Assembly (NCBI GenBank): GCA_949383255.1
Contig: CASJPF010000011.1
Span: 1-64,000, forward strand
Origin: Lachnospiraceae bacterium
Lineage (GTDB): Bacteria; Bacillota; Clostridia; Lachnospirales; Lachnospiraceae
DNA: 64,000 bases
Reading direction: 5' to 3'
The notes beneath the pieces were generated by a model. It was not told the origin of the DNA and made no database searches. It saw nothing but the letters and a program-made list of their open reading frames with translations. The translations under genes were made by a program, and so were the position numbers. Of the stretch, positions 1 through 10,036 are shown piece by piece. Each line of letters opens with the position of its first letter. The first letter of the stretch is position 1.

Positions 1-1289
1 CCGGATATGGGGTGATCAACGGCAATCTTGTGTATGTGTACAGCCAAGATGTATCCGTGCTAAATGGATCTGTCGGCGAAATGCATGCAAAAAAAATCAC
101 GAACCTCTACAATCTTGCGATGAAGACAGGGGCACCTGTGATCGGTCTGATTGACTCGGCAGGACTTCGGCTTCAGGAGGCGACAGATGCATTGAATGCT
201 TTTGGCGAGATTTATTTAAAACAGACGCTTGCGTCGGGCGTGATTCCTCAGATCACAGCAATATTTGGCAGTTGCGGAGGCGGTCTTGCACTGATTCCGA
301 CACTGACAGATTTCACATTTATGGAGAAATCAAAAGCAAAATTATTTGTAAATTCCCCCAATGCATTAGATGGAAATAATGTTTCTAAGTGCGATTCCTC
401 AACAGCGGAATTTCAGAGCAAGGAGAGCGGCATTGTGGATGTTGTGGCGGATGAGGATGCGATTTTTGTTAAGATTAGAGAACTGGTGTCCATGCTTCCT
501 GGCAACAATGAAGATGATGCTTCCTATGAGGACTGCACGGATGATTTGAATAGGGTTTGTGATGGTCTTGAGAACTGTGTGGGTGACACTGCGATTGCTC
601 TCTCTACCATTGCAGATAATCGTGTGTTTTTTGAACTGAAGGAAGATTATGCAAAAGATATGGTGACCGGTTTTATCAAATTAAATGGCATGACAGTGGG
701 ATGCGTAGCAAACCGCACAGAGGTTTACAGCGCAGAAGGTGAGGTCACAGACAAGTATGATGCTGTTCTGTCAGCAAATGGATGCGAGAAGGCGGCAGAT
801 TTTATTCATTTTTGTGATGCGTTTGATATTCCAGTGTTGTCTCTGACTAACGTCAAGGGTTATGAGGCGACCATGTGCAGTGAGAAACGTATTGCAAAGG
901 CAGTGGCGAAGCTTACATACGCGTTCGCAAATGCCACAGTTCCAAAGGTAAATGTGGTGATTGGAAAAGCATATGGAAGCGCATATATAGCGATGAATTC
1001 AAAGGCGATTGGCGCAGATGTCACAATTGCATGGCCAAGTGCTGAGATTGGCTCTATGGATGCAAATCTTGCAGCAAAGATTATGTATGAAGGACAGGGC
1101 GCGGATGTCATCAAGGAGAAAGCAGCAGAGTATGCGGCACTACAGACCAGTGCAGCCGGCGCGGCGAGAAGAGGATATGTAGATCAGATCATTGAGGCGG
1201 CAGATACAAGAAAATATGTAATTGGTGCCTTTGAGATGTTATTTACAAAGAGAGAGGATCGTCCTTCCAAAAAACATGGAACGATCTAA
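1..1289 (+). CDS. Carboxyl transferase (acyl-CoA carboxyltransferase / methylmalonyl-CoA decarboxylase alpha-like, 12S-like), 5' end outside window
   Basis: Reading frame open to the window edge (GYGVINGNLVYVYSQD...); crotonase-fold carboxyltransferase motifs (GSCGGGLALIP, GKAYGSAYIAMNSKAIGAD); adjacent to OadG, biotin carrier and OadB genes. Confidence 0.9.
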   Translation, partial: GYGVINGNLVYVYSQDVSVLNGSVGEMHAKKITNLYNLAMKTGAPVIGLIDSAGLRLQEATDALNAFGEIYLKQTLASGVIPQITAIFGSCGGGLALIPTLTDFTFMEKSKAKLFVNSPNALDGNNVSKCDSSTAEFQSKESGIVDVVADEDAIFVKIRELVSMLPGNNEDDASYEDCTDDLNRVCDGLENCVGDTAIALSTIADNRVFFELKEDYAKDMVTGFIKLNGMTVGCVANRTEVYSAEGEVTDKYDAVLSANGCEKAADFIHFCDAFDIPVLSLTNVKGYEATMCSEKRIAKAVAKLTYAFANATVPKVNVVIGKAYGSAYIAMNSKAIGADVTIAWPSAEIGSMDANLAAKIMYEGQGADVIKEKAAEYAALQTSAAGAARRGYVDQIIEAADTRKYVIGAFEMLFTKREDRPSKKHGTI

Positions 1290-1307
1290 GAAAGGGTGAA
1301 CGTTAAT

Positions 1308-2129
1308 ATGAAAAAAATTGCGAGAGTATTATTAATGCTTACCTGCGTTTTTGTTTTAACAGCATGTGGAGCGGTGGAAACTTCCAGCGAATTTCAGCAG
1401 AGCAAGGAAAGTGCAGCAAGAGCCAGAGCAGATCAGGTGGTTCGGCTTACGGCGACATTGGTCTCATCGGACAATGTTGACGAAATGCTTGCAAACTATA
1501 GCAATGTAGAGCTGGGAGATCTGTATGCTTCAACCTTTGCACAGTATTATAGTGATGGTTCTTTTATATGTGATGGAAAGGCTGTCAGCGGTGCGCTCAC
1601 TTCATTTCAGACAGGGATTCAGACAATGGGCAGCATTGTAGATTTTGGTGAATCGACATCGGTTGTTGATGATGACACGATCGTTGTCATGGTTCCAGTC
1701 ACAGGCGAGAACAAAAACGCTTCGGTAGAATTAATTTTTACAAATGATATCTATCTGAAGATGACCTCCTGTACTTTAAATCTTAATGAGACAAAAGGAG
1801 AGCTGATGACAAGGGCGGCGCTCAATACCCTGCTTGGTATGGGAACCGTGTTTGTGGTATTGATTTTAATCAGTCTCATTATCTCAGCGTTTGGTGTGAT
1901 ACCAAAGATTCAGGCTTCTTTCGCTCCAAAGAAAGAGGAGCCAGCACCAGTGCCTGCGGCGCCAGTGGCAGAGCCAGTTGTGGAAGAGGAGGAAGAAGAC
2001 CTCTCAGATGATATGGAACTTGTGGCTGTCATTGCAGCGGCAATTGCGGCATATGAGGGAACAAGTGTGGAAGGCTTCCAGGTAAGAAGTATAAGGAGAG
2101 CCAATACAAATAAATGGAGAAAAAACTAA
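1308..2129 (+). CDS. OadG-family sodium pump decarboxylase gamma subunit, lipoprotein-like N-terminus
   Basis: Signal/lipobox (VLTAC), one TM segment, acidic/proline linker and C-terminal EDLSDDMELVAVIAAAIAAYEG motif typical of OadG-like proteins. Confidence 0.75.
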   Translation: MKKIARVLLMLTCVFVLTACGAVETSSEFQQSKESAARARADQVVRLTATLVSSDNVDEMLANYSNVELGDLYASTFAQYYSDGSFICDGKAVSGALTSFQTGIQTMGSIVDFGESTSVVDDDTIVVMVPVTGENKNASVELIFTNDIYLKMTSCTLNLNETKGELMTRAALNTLLGMGTVFVVLILISLIISAFGVIPKIQASFAPKKEEPAPVPAAPVAEPVVEEEEEDLSDDMELVAVIAAAIAAYEGTSVEGFQVRSIRRANTNKWRKN

Positions 2130-2158
2130 TTAAATCTATATTTTAGGAGGATTTGAAA

Positions 2159-2536
2159 ATGAAAAATTATACAATTACCGTGAACGGCAACGTATATGAT
2201 GTCGTAGTAGAAGAAGGTGCAGGTTCCGGTGCAGCTCCAGTGCAGACAGCAGCGCCCAAGGCAATGCCAAAAGCGGCACCCAAAGCAGCTCCAGCACCAA
2301 AGGCAAGTGCGGGTGCGGCAGGCAGCATAAGAATTGAGGCAGGTGCAGCAGGCAAGGTATTTAAGTTAGAGAAGAGCGTAGGACAGGCTGTGAAGAGGGG
2401 CGACGCTGTTGTTATCCTCGAGGCGATGAAGATGGAGATTCCTGTGGTAGCGCCTCAGGATGGCACTGTGGCAAGTGTTGATGTGGCAGTTGGCGATTCT
2501 GTTGAAGCAGGCGCTTTGCTTGCAACTTTGAACTAA
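2159..2536 (+). CDS. Biotin carboxyl carrier protein (1.3S-like)
   Basis: Ala/Pro-rich linker then biotinyl domain with EAMKMEIPV. Confidence 0.93.
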   Translation: MKNYTITVNGNVYDVVVEEGAGSGAAPVQTAAPKAMPKAAPKAAPAPKASAGAAGSIRIEAGAAGKVFKLEKSVGQAVKRGDAVVILEAMKMEIPVVAPQDGTVASVDVAVGDSVEAGALLATLN

Positions 2537-2601
2537 TCACTGTATAACGCGGTGAGAGCAGGACAAATATGTCCTGAAAAATAAAATAGGAGGTCAACAA
2601 A

Positions 2602-3750
2602 ATGTCATATATAGCAGATACATTGAATAATCTGATCCATCAGACTGCATTTTTTAACATCACTGGCGGAAATGTGATCATGATTCTTGTTGCTTGTATA
2701 TTTCTTTATCTTGCTATCGCAAAGCAATATGAGCCATTGCTTTTGACACCGATAGCGTTTGGTATGCTGCTGGTGAATATTTATCCGGACATTATTGCGC
2801 CGATTGGTGCAGACGGTACACCCGGCGGCTTGCTGTATTATTTCTATCTATTAGATGAGTGGGCAATCCTTCCTTCTCTAATATTCCTTGGAGTGGGAGC
2901 TATGACTGACTTTGGTCCACTGATTGCCAATCCTAAAAGCTTTCTGCTTGGCGCAGCAGCGCAGTTTGGTATTTTTGCGGCATATTTTGGCGCAATTGCA
3001 CTTGGATTTAATGACAAGGCAGCAGCGGCAGTTTCCATTATCGGTGGCGCCGATGGTCCTACATCTATTTTCCTTGCTGGTAAGCTTGGCCAAACTGGTC
3101 TGCTTGGACCTATCGCGGTGGCAGCGTATTCGTACATGTCACTGGTACCCATTATCCAGCCGCCTATTATGAAACTGTTGACAACAGAGGAAGAGAGAAA
3201 AATTAAGATGGCGCAGTTGCGTCCGGTATCAAAGCTTGAGAAAATTCTATTCCCGATTATCGTTACAATTGTTGTCTGCCTGATTCTTCCGACAACAGCG
3301 CCACTTGTTGGTATGTTGATGTTAGGAAATCTGTTTAGAGAATCTGGTGTGGTAAGACAGCTTCAGGAAACGGCTTCCAATGCGCTGATGTACATCGTTG
3401 TTATCTTGCTTGGCACTTCTGTTGGTGCTACAACAAGCGCAGAGGCATTTTTAAATATGGATACAATTAAGATTGTTATTTTAGGACTTATTGCATTTAT
3501 GTTTGGTACAGCGGCGGGAGTCCTTTTTGGAAAATTAATGTGCATCGCCACAAAGGGCAAGGTAAATCCACTGATTGGTTCAGCGGGTGTTTCAGCAGTT
3601 CCTATGGCTGCGCGTGTTTCTCAGAAAGTTGGTGCAGAGGCAGACCCAACAAACTTCCTGTTAATGCACGCTATGGGACCAAATGTTGCAGGTGTTATTG
3701 GTACTGCGGTGGCTGCTGGTACATTTATGGCAATCTTCGGGGTATTTTAA
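2602..3750 (+). CDS. oadB: Sodium ion-translocating decarboxylase subunit beta (OadB family)
   Basis: Polytopic protein with [12 protein letters not shown] motif of OadB/GcdB/MmdB. Confidence 0.93.
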   Translation: MSYIADTLNNLIHQTAFFNITGGNVIMILVACIFLYLAIAKQYEPLLLTPIAFGMLLVNIYPDIIAPIGADGTPGGLLYYFYLLDEWAILPSLIFLGVGAMTDFGPLIANPKSFLLGAAAQFGIFAAYFGAIALGFNDKAAAAVSIIGGADGPTSIFLAGKLGQTGLLGPIAVAAYSYMSLVPIIQPPIMKLLTTEEERKIKMAQLRPVSKLEKILFPIIVTIVVCLILPTTAPLVGMLMLGNLFRESGVVRQLQETASNALMYIVVILLGTSVGATTSAEAFLNMDTIKIVILGLIAFMFGTAAGVLFGKLMCIATKGKVNPLIGSAGVSAVPMAARVSQKVGAEADPTNFLLMHAMGPNVAGVIGTAVAAGTFMAIFGVF

Positions 3751-3754
3751 AGCT

Positions 3755-3794
3755 GTTATACTGAGCATCAGATAAATCTGCCGCTCAGTATAAC
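3755..3794. repeat. Perfect 12-bp inverted repeat hairpin downstream of oadB (possible terminator)
   Basis: GTTATACTGAGC ... GCTCAGTATAAC with an inner CAGAT-AA-ATCTG helix; no clear U-tract. Confidence 0.6.
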
Positions 3795-3816
3795 AAGATG
3801 CGCACAGCCGCATATA

Positions 3817-3968
3817 GAAACTTGGTAACAGTTCAGACAGGTCTGCGCATTTACTGCGCTGACCGTATTGAAACTTAAAATAGGGAAGCATCCAGCCCCT
3901 CGCCGAAGGCGATTTTCAATGGGCTGGATGCCGTAACAGTGAAGGTATCTGAACTGTTACGAAACTTG
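3817..3968. mobile_element. MITE-like element: 13-bp perfect terminal inverted repeats flanked by 8-bp direct repeats
   Basis: GAAACTTG | GTAACAGTTCAGA ... TCTGAACTGTTAC | GAAACTTG; element body 3825-3960. Confidence 0.75.
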
Positions 3969-4027
3969 CCGCTTTGCGGCTGCGGCTGGCGCCAAATATA
4001 TTGATTATTGATATAGGAGGAATTGAA

Positions 4028-5464
4028 ATGTCTGATAAAGTAAAAAAGCCTATCAAGATTACTGAGACAGTCCTTCGTGACTCACATCAGTCTTTGATAG
4101 CGACAAGAATGCCGACGGAATTTATGCTCCCTATCCTTGAAACAATGGATCAGGTGGGGTACCATTCCTTAGAGTGCTGGGGCGGTGCGACATTTGATGC
4201 ATCTCTTCGTTTCCTAAAGGAAGATCCGTGGGAAAGACTTAGGAAAATTAGAGATGGTGTAAAGAATACAAAACTCCAGATGCTTTTCCGCGGACAGAAT
4301 ATTCTAGGATACCGTCATTATGCAGATGATGTTGTTACAGAGTTTGTGGAAAAGTCAATTGCAAATGGTATTGATATTATTCGTATTTTTGACTGTTTCA
4401 ACGATCTTAGAAATTTACAGTGTGCAGTGAATGCGGCAAATGCAGTTAAGAAGCGGGAGGGCCGCGGTGAGGCACAGATTGCGCTTTCCTATACATTGGG
4501 TGATGCGTATACGCTTGAGTATTGGATGAAGATGGCAAAAGATATTGAGGAGATGGGCGCTGATTCTATCTGTATTAAGGATATGGCAGGTCTGTTAGTA
4601 CCTTATAAGGCAGAGGAATTAATCAAGGCAATGAAGTCTGCGACAAAACTTCCCATTCAGTTGCATACACATTATACATCTGGTGTTGCTTCTATGACCT
4701 ATTTAAAGGCAGTAGAGGCAGGCGTTGATGTCATTGACTGTGCGATTTCGCCGTTTGCGCTTGGCACTTCACAGCCAGCGACAGAAGTTATGGTAGAGAC
4801 GTTTAAGGGCACTCCTTATGATACTGGATATGATCAGAATCTTCTTGCAAAGATTGCAGAGCATTTCAGACCATACAGAGAAGAGTGCTTAAAGAGCGGA
4901 TTGCTGAATCCGAAGGTACTTGGCGTAGATATTAAGACATTGATGTATCAGGTGCCAGGTGGTATGTTGTCCAATATGGTAAGCCAGTTAAAAGAGCAGA
5001 ACGCAGAGGATAAGTATTATGACGTGCTTCAGGAAATTCCAAGAGTGCGTAAAGACTTGGGTGAGCCTCCTCTTGTTACCCCTTCTTCACAGATTGTCGG
5101 CACACAGGCTGTATTTAATGTGCTGATGGGTGAGCGGTACAAGATGGCAACCAAGGAGACAAAGGCAGTTCTTCGCGGTGAGTATGGTCAGACAGTGAAA
5201 CCATTTAACAAAGAAGTACAGGACAAAGTGCTCTCAGCAGAAGAGAAGGAAAACATTATTACATGCCGGCCGGCTGACAGACTTCCAAACGAGTTAAAGA
5301 AGATTGAGGAAGAGATGAAGGAATGGAAACAGCAAGATGAAGATGTGCTTTCCTATGCATTATTCCCTCAGGTTGCTACAGATTTCTTTAAATATCGTCA
5401 GGCACAGCAGGAAAAAGTTGATATGACGCAGGCTGATACAAAAAACGGTGCATATCCCGTATAA
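4028..5464 (+). CDS. Pyruvate carboxylase subunit B / oxaloacetate decarboxylase alpha / transcarboxylase 5S-like
   Basis: ITETVLRDSHQSLIATRM N-terminus and QLHTHYTSG metal-binding motif; no C-terminal biotin domain. Confidence 0.9.
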   Translation: MSDKVKKPIKITETVLRDSHQSLIATRMPTEFMLPILETMDQVGYHSLECWGGATFDASLRFLKEDPWERLRKIRDGVKNTKLQMLFRGQNILGYRHYADDVVTEFVEKSIANGIDIIRIFDCFNDLRNLQCAVNAANAVKKREGRGEAQIALSYTLGDAYTLEYWMKMAKDIEEMGADSICIKDMAGLLVPYKAEELIKAMKSATKLPIQLHTHYTSGVASMTYLKAVEAGVDVIDCAISPFALGTSQPATEVMVETFKGTPYDTGYDQNLLAKIAEHFRPYREECLKSGLLNPKVLGVDIKTLMYQVPGGMLSNMVSQLKEQNAEDKYYDVLQEIPRVRKDLGEPPLVTPSSQIVGTQAVFNVLMGERYKMATKETKAVLRGEYGQTVKPFNKEVQDKVLSAEEKENIITCRPADRLPNELKKIEEEMKEWKQQDEDVLSYALFPQVATDFFKYRQAQQEKVDMTQADTKNGAYPV

Positions 5465-5486
5465 ATTTGTGTCAGTAAACTGTTCG

Positions 5487-5524
5487 CAGTATCGGGTTAA
5501 AATGCTTTAGCCCGATACTGTTTT
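5487..5524 (+). terminator. Rho-independent terminator
   Basis: CAGTATCGGGTTAAA ... TTTAGCCCGATACTG followed by TTTT. Confidence 0.85.
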
Positions 5525-5617
5525 GACGCACAGGCTTGAGTATAAAAAACTTGTGTAAAACTGTGCTGCAAAAGTGGCGCACAGAATGCGTGACTTAAGA
5601 AAGGCATGGATGGTGAG

Positions 5618-6163
5618 ATGGCAAGGAAAGAATTGATTACAAAAGACAAAATAGGAGAGACCGCTTTCGCTTTGGCAAAGAAGGAAGGCATAGAAAATGT
5701 AACAGCTAGAAAATTGGCTGCACAAATCGGATGTTCCACGCAGCCTATATTCAGAGTTTACGCAAATATGAGTGAACTTTATGCGGAAATTTACCAGAAG
5801 GCGATCAGCAATTTTGGAGATTACTATGAAAATTACAAGTCGGAGGTGGACACACCGTTTTTACACCTAGGACTTGCCTATATAAATTATGCAAAGGATG
5901 AGAGCAAACTGTTTCAGCTTCTTTTTCAATCAGAATATCGCGGTGACAGAGGGCTTTTTGAACTTTTAAATGGGAGAACTGCGGCTGTCAGCAGAGAAAT
6001 TAACAGGGCTTCTGCTGCTGGCTGTCAGAATCCAAGTAGTCTGTTTATGAAACTATGGATTTTTATACATGGATGTGCATGTATGGTGCTCACCGGAGAC
6101 TATGATCTCACAGAGGAGGAAACGATAGAGTTACTAGAGGATATATACAAAAATTGTTCCTGA
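5618..6163 (+). CDS. TetR/AcrR family transcriptional regulator
   Basis: N-terminal HTH (AFALAKKEGIENVTARKLAAQIGCSTQPIFRVYANMSELYAEIY). Confidence 0.85.
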   Translation: MARKELITKDKIGETAFALAKKEGIENVTARKLAAQIGCSTQPIFRVYANMSELYAEIYQKAISNFGDYYENYKSEVDTPFLHLGLAYINYAKDESKLFQLLFQSEYRGDRGLFELLNGRTAAVSREINRASAAGCQNPSSLFMKLWIFIHGCACMVLTGDYDLTEEETIELLEDIYKNCS

Positions 6164-6194
6164 TGGATGGCAGGTCTGGGGTTGAGGAATTTTA

Positions 6195-7130
6195 ATGGAC
6201 GAAACATATGATACCATATCAAGAATAAATGAGAAATTTAATAAGATGAGCAAGAGCCATAAAAAATTGGCTACTTTTGTGATTGACCACTATGAGCAGG
6301 CGGCTTTTATGACAGCGGCGAAGATGGCAAAGACAGTGGGGATTAGTGAGGCGACAGTAGTGCGGTTTGCGTATGCGCTGGAATATGAAGGTTATCCAGA
6401 ATTTCAGGCGTCGTTAGCTGATTGGGTCAAAAAAAAGTTAAATTCTGTGCAGTCAATCGGCGCGAAATATGGGTCAAGCACACAGGCTGAAATATTGACT
6501 TCTGTGCTGAGCGCTGACATTGAAAAAATAGAGGACACGATGGAACATATTGATGCACAGGTATTTGAGGCTGCCGTTGACATTATACTTGGAGCAAAAC
6601 ATGTGTATATTATTGGACTTCGCAGCTGTAAGCCAATGGCGCAGTTTCTTCACTTTTACCTCAATATAATTCGAGGAGATGTCCATCTAATTGATTCCAC
6701 AAGTACCTCAGAGACATTTGAACAGATGCTTCGGATTAATGAGAAAGATGTTGTGATTGGAATTAGTTTTCCGCGATATTCTATGCGTACTCTAAAAGCG
6801 ATGGAGATGGCAAACGATAAAAATGCAAAGGTAATCACAATTACAGATACAATTCATTCGCCGATGTGCCTTTATTCTTCTTGCAATTTATTGGCGAGAA
6901 GTGATATGGTGTCTATTGTGGATTCTCTTGTTGCACCCCTTAGCGTGATGAATGCATTGGTGGTTGCCATGTGTCTAAAAAAACCAGATGATGTGCGCAA
7001 GAATTTAGAATCTCTCGAATATGCATGGGATAATTATCAGGTTTATCTAAAGGATGAGATTGATTTTATAGATGAGGAGATGCTCAATGTGCCGCTACAT
7101 GCGCAGATGGCGCGGCGCAGGAAGCGATGA
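6195..7130 (+). CDS. MurR/RpiR family transcriptional regulator
   Basis: N-terminal RpiR HTH (KTVGISEATVVRFAYALEYEGYPEFQ) plus SIS domain. Confidence 0.9.
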   Translation: MDETYDTISRINEKFNKMSKSHKKLATFVIDHYEQAAFMTAAKMAKTVGISEATVVRFAYALEYEGYPEFQASLADWVKKKLNSVQSIGAKYGSSTQAEILTSVLSADIEKIEDTMEHIDAQVFEAAVDIILGAKHVYIIGLRSCKPMAQFLHFYLNIIRGDVHLIDSTSTSETFEQMLRINEKDVVIGISFPRYSMRTLKAMEMANDKNAKVITITDTIHSPMCLYSSCNLLARSDMVSIVDSLVAPLSVMNALVVAMCLKKPDDVRKNLESLEYAWDNYQVYLKDEIDFIDEEMLNVPLHAQMARRRKR

Positions 7131-7139
7131 AAGGCGGAT

Positions 7140-8447
7140 ATGGCAGAGATTGTGATTATAGGCGGTGGCGCGGCGGGAATGATGGCTGCGATTGCCGCAT
7201 CAGATGCAGGGCATCATATTACACTGATTGAAAAAAATGAAAAGTTAGGGAAAAAATTGTTTATTACAGGCAAAGGCAGATGTAATGTGACAAATGCCTG
7301 TGAAACGGTGGATTTTTTTTCAAATGTGTTGGAACATGATAAATTTTTGTACAGTGCAGTGTATGGGTTCGACCATAATGCTGTGATGGATTTTTTTGAG
7401 CGTGCAGGCTGTCCGCTCAAAGTGGAACGGGGGCAGCGTGTATTCCCAAAATCGGATCACAGTTCGGATATTATTAAAGCACTTGAGTTGACCTTGAGAG
7501 AAAAAAAGGTAGAAATCCTTTTGAACACAGAAGTGAAAAAGATAATAACCGAGCCATTTGAAATAGAGAATCAAACAAAGAAAAAGCATTTTTGTGCAAA
7601 AATTTCTCGGATTATCACCTTTGATAAGATGACAAAAAAAAGCTCTGAGATACTTGCCAATAAACTGATTATAGCAACTGGAGGGTGTTCTTATGTACTT
7701 ACAGGTTCGACAGGAGATGGGTATCGATTTGCAAAAGAATGTGGTCACAGCTTGGTTCCAACAATGCCAGCTTTGGTGCCATTTGTGATAGAGGAGACTT
7801 GGTCCCACCAGTTACAAGGACTTTCCTTAAAGAATGTTCAGGCGGTTGTGGAGGTCGATGGAAAGCAGATTTATTCTGATTTTGGAGAGTTGCTTTTCAC
7901 ACATTATGGTGTCAGTGGACCATTGATTTTGAGCGCGAGCAGTTATTATGTTCACAAAGTATGCAAGGAAGAGAAACAGTATCCAAAGGCAAAACTTTTT
8001 ATTGACTTGAAGCCTGCACTTACCAAGGAACAGTTGGACAAGCGAATTCTCAGAGAATTTGATGAGAATAAAAATAAACAGTTTAAAAATGTAATAAGCA
8101 GTCTTTTTCCAGCAAAACTAACCCCAATTATGCCAATGTTGGCTAATATCGATCCAGATAAGAGGATCAATGAGGTTACAAAAAAAGAACGGCAGCATTT
8201 TGTACAGACAATGAAACATATGGAACTTACTGTTGCAGGACTGCGAGATTATAATGAGGCAGTGATTACAAAAGGCGGGGTGGCGACAAAGGAAGTTTCA
8301 CCTTCCACAATGGAGTCGAAACTGATTAAAGGACTCTATTTTGCGGGGGAAGTGCTTGACTTAGATGCGCTCACAGGCGGTTTCAATCTTCAAATTGCGT
8401 GGTCTACTGGATTCTTGGCAGGCAGAAGTGCTGCTTCTAGCGCATAA
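7140..8447 (+). CDS. NAD(P)/FAD-dependent oxidoreductase (HI0933/BaiN-like family)
   Basis: IIGGGAAGMMAAIAA, KLGKKLFITGKGRCNVTN and GGFNLQIAWSTGFLAG motifs. Confidence 0.9.
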   Translation: MAEIVIIGGGAAGMMAAIAASDAGHHITLIEKNEKLGKKLFITGKGRCNVTNACETVDFFSNVLEHDKFLYSAVYGFDHNAVMDFFERAGCPLKVERGQRVFPKSDHSSDIIKALELTLREKKVEILLNTEVKKIITEPFEIENQTKKKHFCAKISRIITFDKMTKKSSEILANKLIIATGGCSYVLTGSTGDGYRFAKECGHSLVPTMPALVPFVIEETWSHQLQGLSLKNVQAVVEVDGKQIYSDFGELLFTHYGVSGPLILSASSYYVHKVCKEEKQYPKAKLFIDLKPALTKEQLDKRILREFDENKNKQFKNVISSLFPAKLTPIMPMLANIDPDKRINEVTKKERQHFVQTMKHMELTVAGLRDYNEAVITKGGVATKEVSPSTMESKLIKGLYFAGEVLDLDALTGGFNLQIAWSTGFLAGRSAASSA

Positions 8448-8498
8448 AAGCCAATGGAATCATTACATATTTTATGAAGGATAGGAGAAACTAATAAA

Positions 8499-9167
8499 AT
8501 GAGTTATAGTATTGCAATTGACGGACCTGCAGGGGCAGGAAAAAGTACTATCGCAAAGTTAATCGCGAAAAGAAAAGGCTATATTTATGTTGATACAGGC
8601 GCGATGTACCGCGCGATAGCGTTGTATTTTATTGAACAGGGAATTCAAGCGAGTGAACAGGATAAAATGAGTGAGGCAGTTGTAAATGCAAATGTGACAA
8701 TATCCTATGAAAATGAGGAACAGATTGTATGGCTCAACGGCAGAAACGTAAATGGGTTGATTCGCACGGAGGAGGTTGGAAAGATGGCTTCCTTGAGCAG
8801 TACAAACAAAGATGTGAGGAAAAAATTGGTGGAGTTACAACAGGCTCTTGCAAAGAAAGAGAATGTTGTTATGGATGGCAGAGATATTGGAACGTGCGTT
8901 CTCCCTAACGCCAATGTGAAAGTTTATTTGACTGCGGATAGTTATATAAGAGCGCTGCGGCGTTATGAGGAGTTGAAGGCAAAGGGACAGGAATGCGAAC
9001 TGGATGTGATTGAGAAGGATATTATCGCCCGGGATTTTCAGGATATGCATCGGGAACTTTCGCCTTTAAAACAAGCCGAGGATGCAGTTCTTCTTGACTC
9101 GTCTGATATGAGTATTGAACAGGTTGCGGATGCGATAATCCATCTGTGTGATAAAGGAGCCAAGTAA
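8499..9167 (+). CDS. cmk: Cytidylate kinase
   Basis: IAIDGPAGAGKSTIAK, VDTGAMYRAIAL, MDGRDIGT motifs. Confidence 0.96.
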   Translation: MSYSIAIDGPAGAGKSTIAKLIAKRKGYIYVDTGAMYRAIALYFIEQGIQASEQDKMSEAVVNANVTISYENEEQIVWLNGRNVNGLIRTEEVGKMASLSSTNKDVRKKLVELQQALAKKENVVMDGRDIGTCVLPNANVKVYLTADSYIRALRRYEELKAKGQECELDVIEKDIIARDFQDMHRELSPLKQAEDAVLLDSSDMSIEQVADAIIHLCDKGAK

Positions 9168-10036
9168 TGGAAGTGGTAGTTGCAAAATCCGCAGGATTTT
9201 GTTTTGGCGTCAAAAGAGCAGTTGACGCGGTATATGAGCAGTTAGAGACAGGAAAGACAATCTATACATACGGTCCAATCGTTCACAATGAGGAAGTTGT
9301 GAAAACCTTAGAAAAGAAGGGTGTAAGGGTGATTGAGAATGAGGATGAGCTTCGCCGTATGGAACAGGAACATCTTGGCTCGCAGAAAGGTACAGTGATT
9401 GTACGTGCGCATGGGGTTCCTCAGACAACGTATGAACTTATTAGGAAAATGGGATTGGAATGTATTGATGCAACCTGCCCTTTTGTCAGTCATATTCATC
9501 AGCTTATCAACGGAGATTCTGCAAAGGGACGGCACGTTGTTATTATTGGAAATGAGCAGCATCCTGAGGTTGTGGGCATTAAGGGGTGGGCATCTGGACC
9601 TGTAACAGTGATTGAAACGAGAGAACAGGCAGAGCGTTTTTGTGCAAAAAAAGACGAAAAATTATATATTGTGTCCCAAACGACATTTAACTACAAGAAA
9701 TTTAAAGATTTAGTTGAAATTTTTCGGAAAAAAGGTTATGATATAAGTGTTGTGAATACAATATGCAACGCAACAGAAGAACGTCAGAAGGAAGCCGTTG
9801 AATTGGCAGCGAAAGCTGACGTTATGATTGTGATAGGTGGTACTCACAGTTCCAACACACGGAAGCTATATGAATTATGCCAAAGTGAATGTGAGAATAC
9901 TTACTATATACAAACACTGGACGACCTGCAATTAGATTTACCTAATTCTGTAGAACTGGTGGGCATCACAGCGGGGGCTTCTACCCCAAACAAAATAATT
10001 GAGGAGGTTCAAAATTATGTCAGAATTAACTTTTGA
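9167..10036 (+). CDS. ispH: 4-hydroxy-3-methylbut-2-enyl diphosphate reductase
   Basis: VVAKSAGFCFGVKRAVD, VRAHGVPQ, conserved Cys residues, GITAGASTPNKIIEEV. Confidence 0.96.
   Translation: MEVVVAKSAGFCFGVKRAVDAVYEQLETGKTIYTYGPIVHNEEVVKTLEKKGVRVIENEDELRRMEQEHLGSQKGTVIVRAHGVPQTTYELIRKMGLECIDATCPFVSHIHQLINGDSAKGRHVVIIGNEQHPEVVGIKGWASGPVTVIETREQAERFCAKKDEKLYIVSQTTFNYKKFKDLVEIFRKKGYDISVVNTICNATEERQKEAVELAAKADVMIVIGGTHSSNTRKLYELCQSECENTYYIQTLDDLQLDLPNSVELVGITAGASTPNKIIEEVQNYVRINF

Noticed and set aside
3866-3876. Internal GAAACTT within the 3825-3960 element suggesting the flanking GAAACTTG repeat might be coincidental
   Set aside because: The 8-bp copies abut the inverted repeats exactly on both sides and the same 8-bp rule holds at 31397-31564 and nearly at 42336-42380, so a target duplication is the better explanation
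9990-10036. Programmed frameshift joining ispH and rpsA
   Set aside because: No slippery sequence recognised and rpsA has its own good Shine-Dalgarno and ATG
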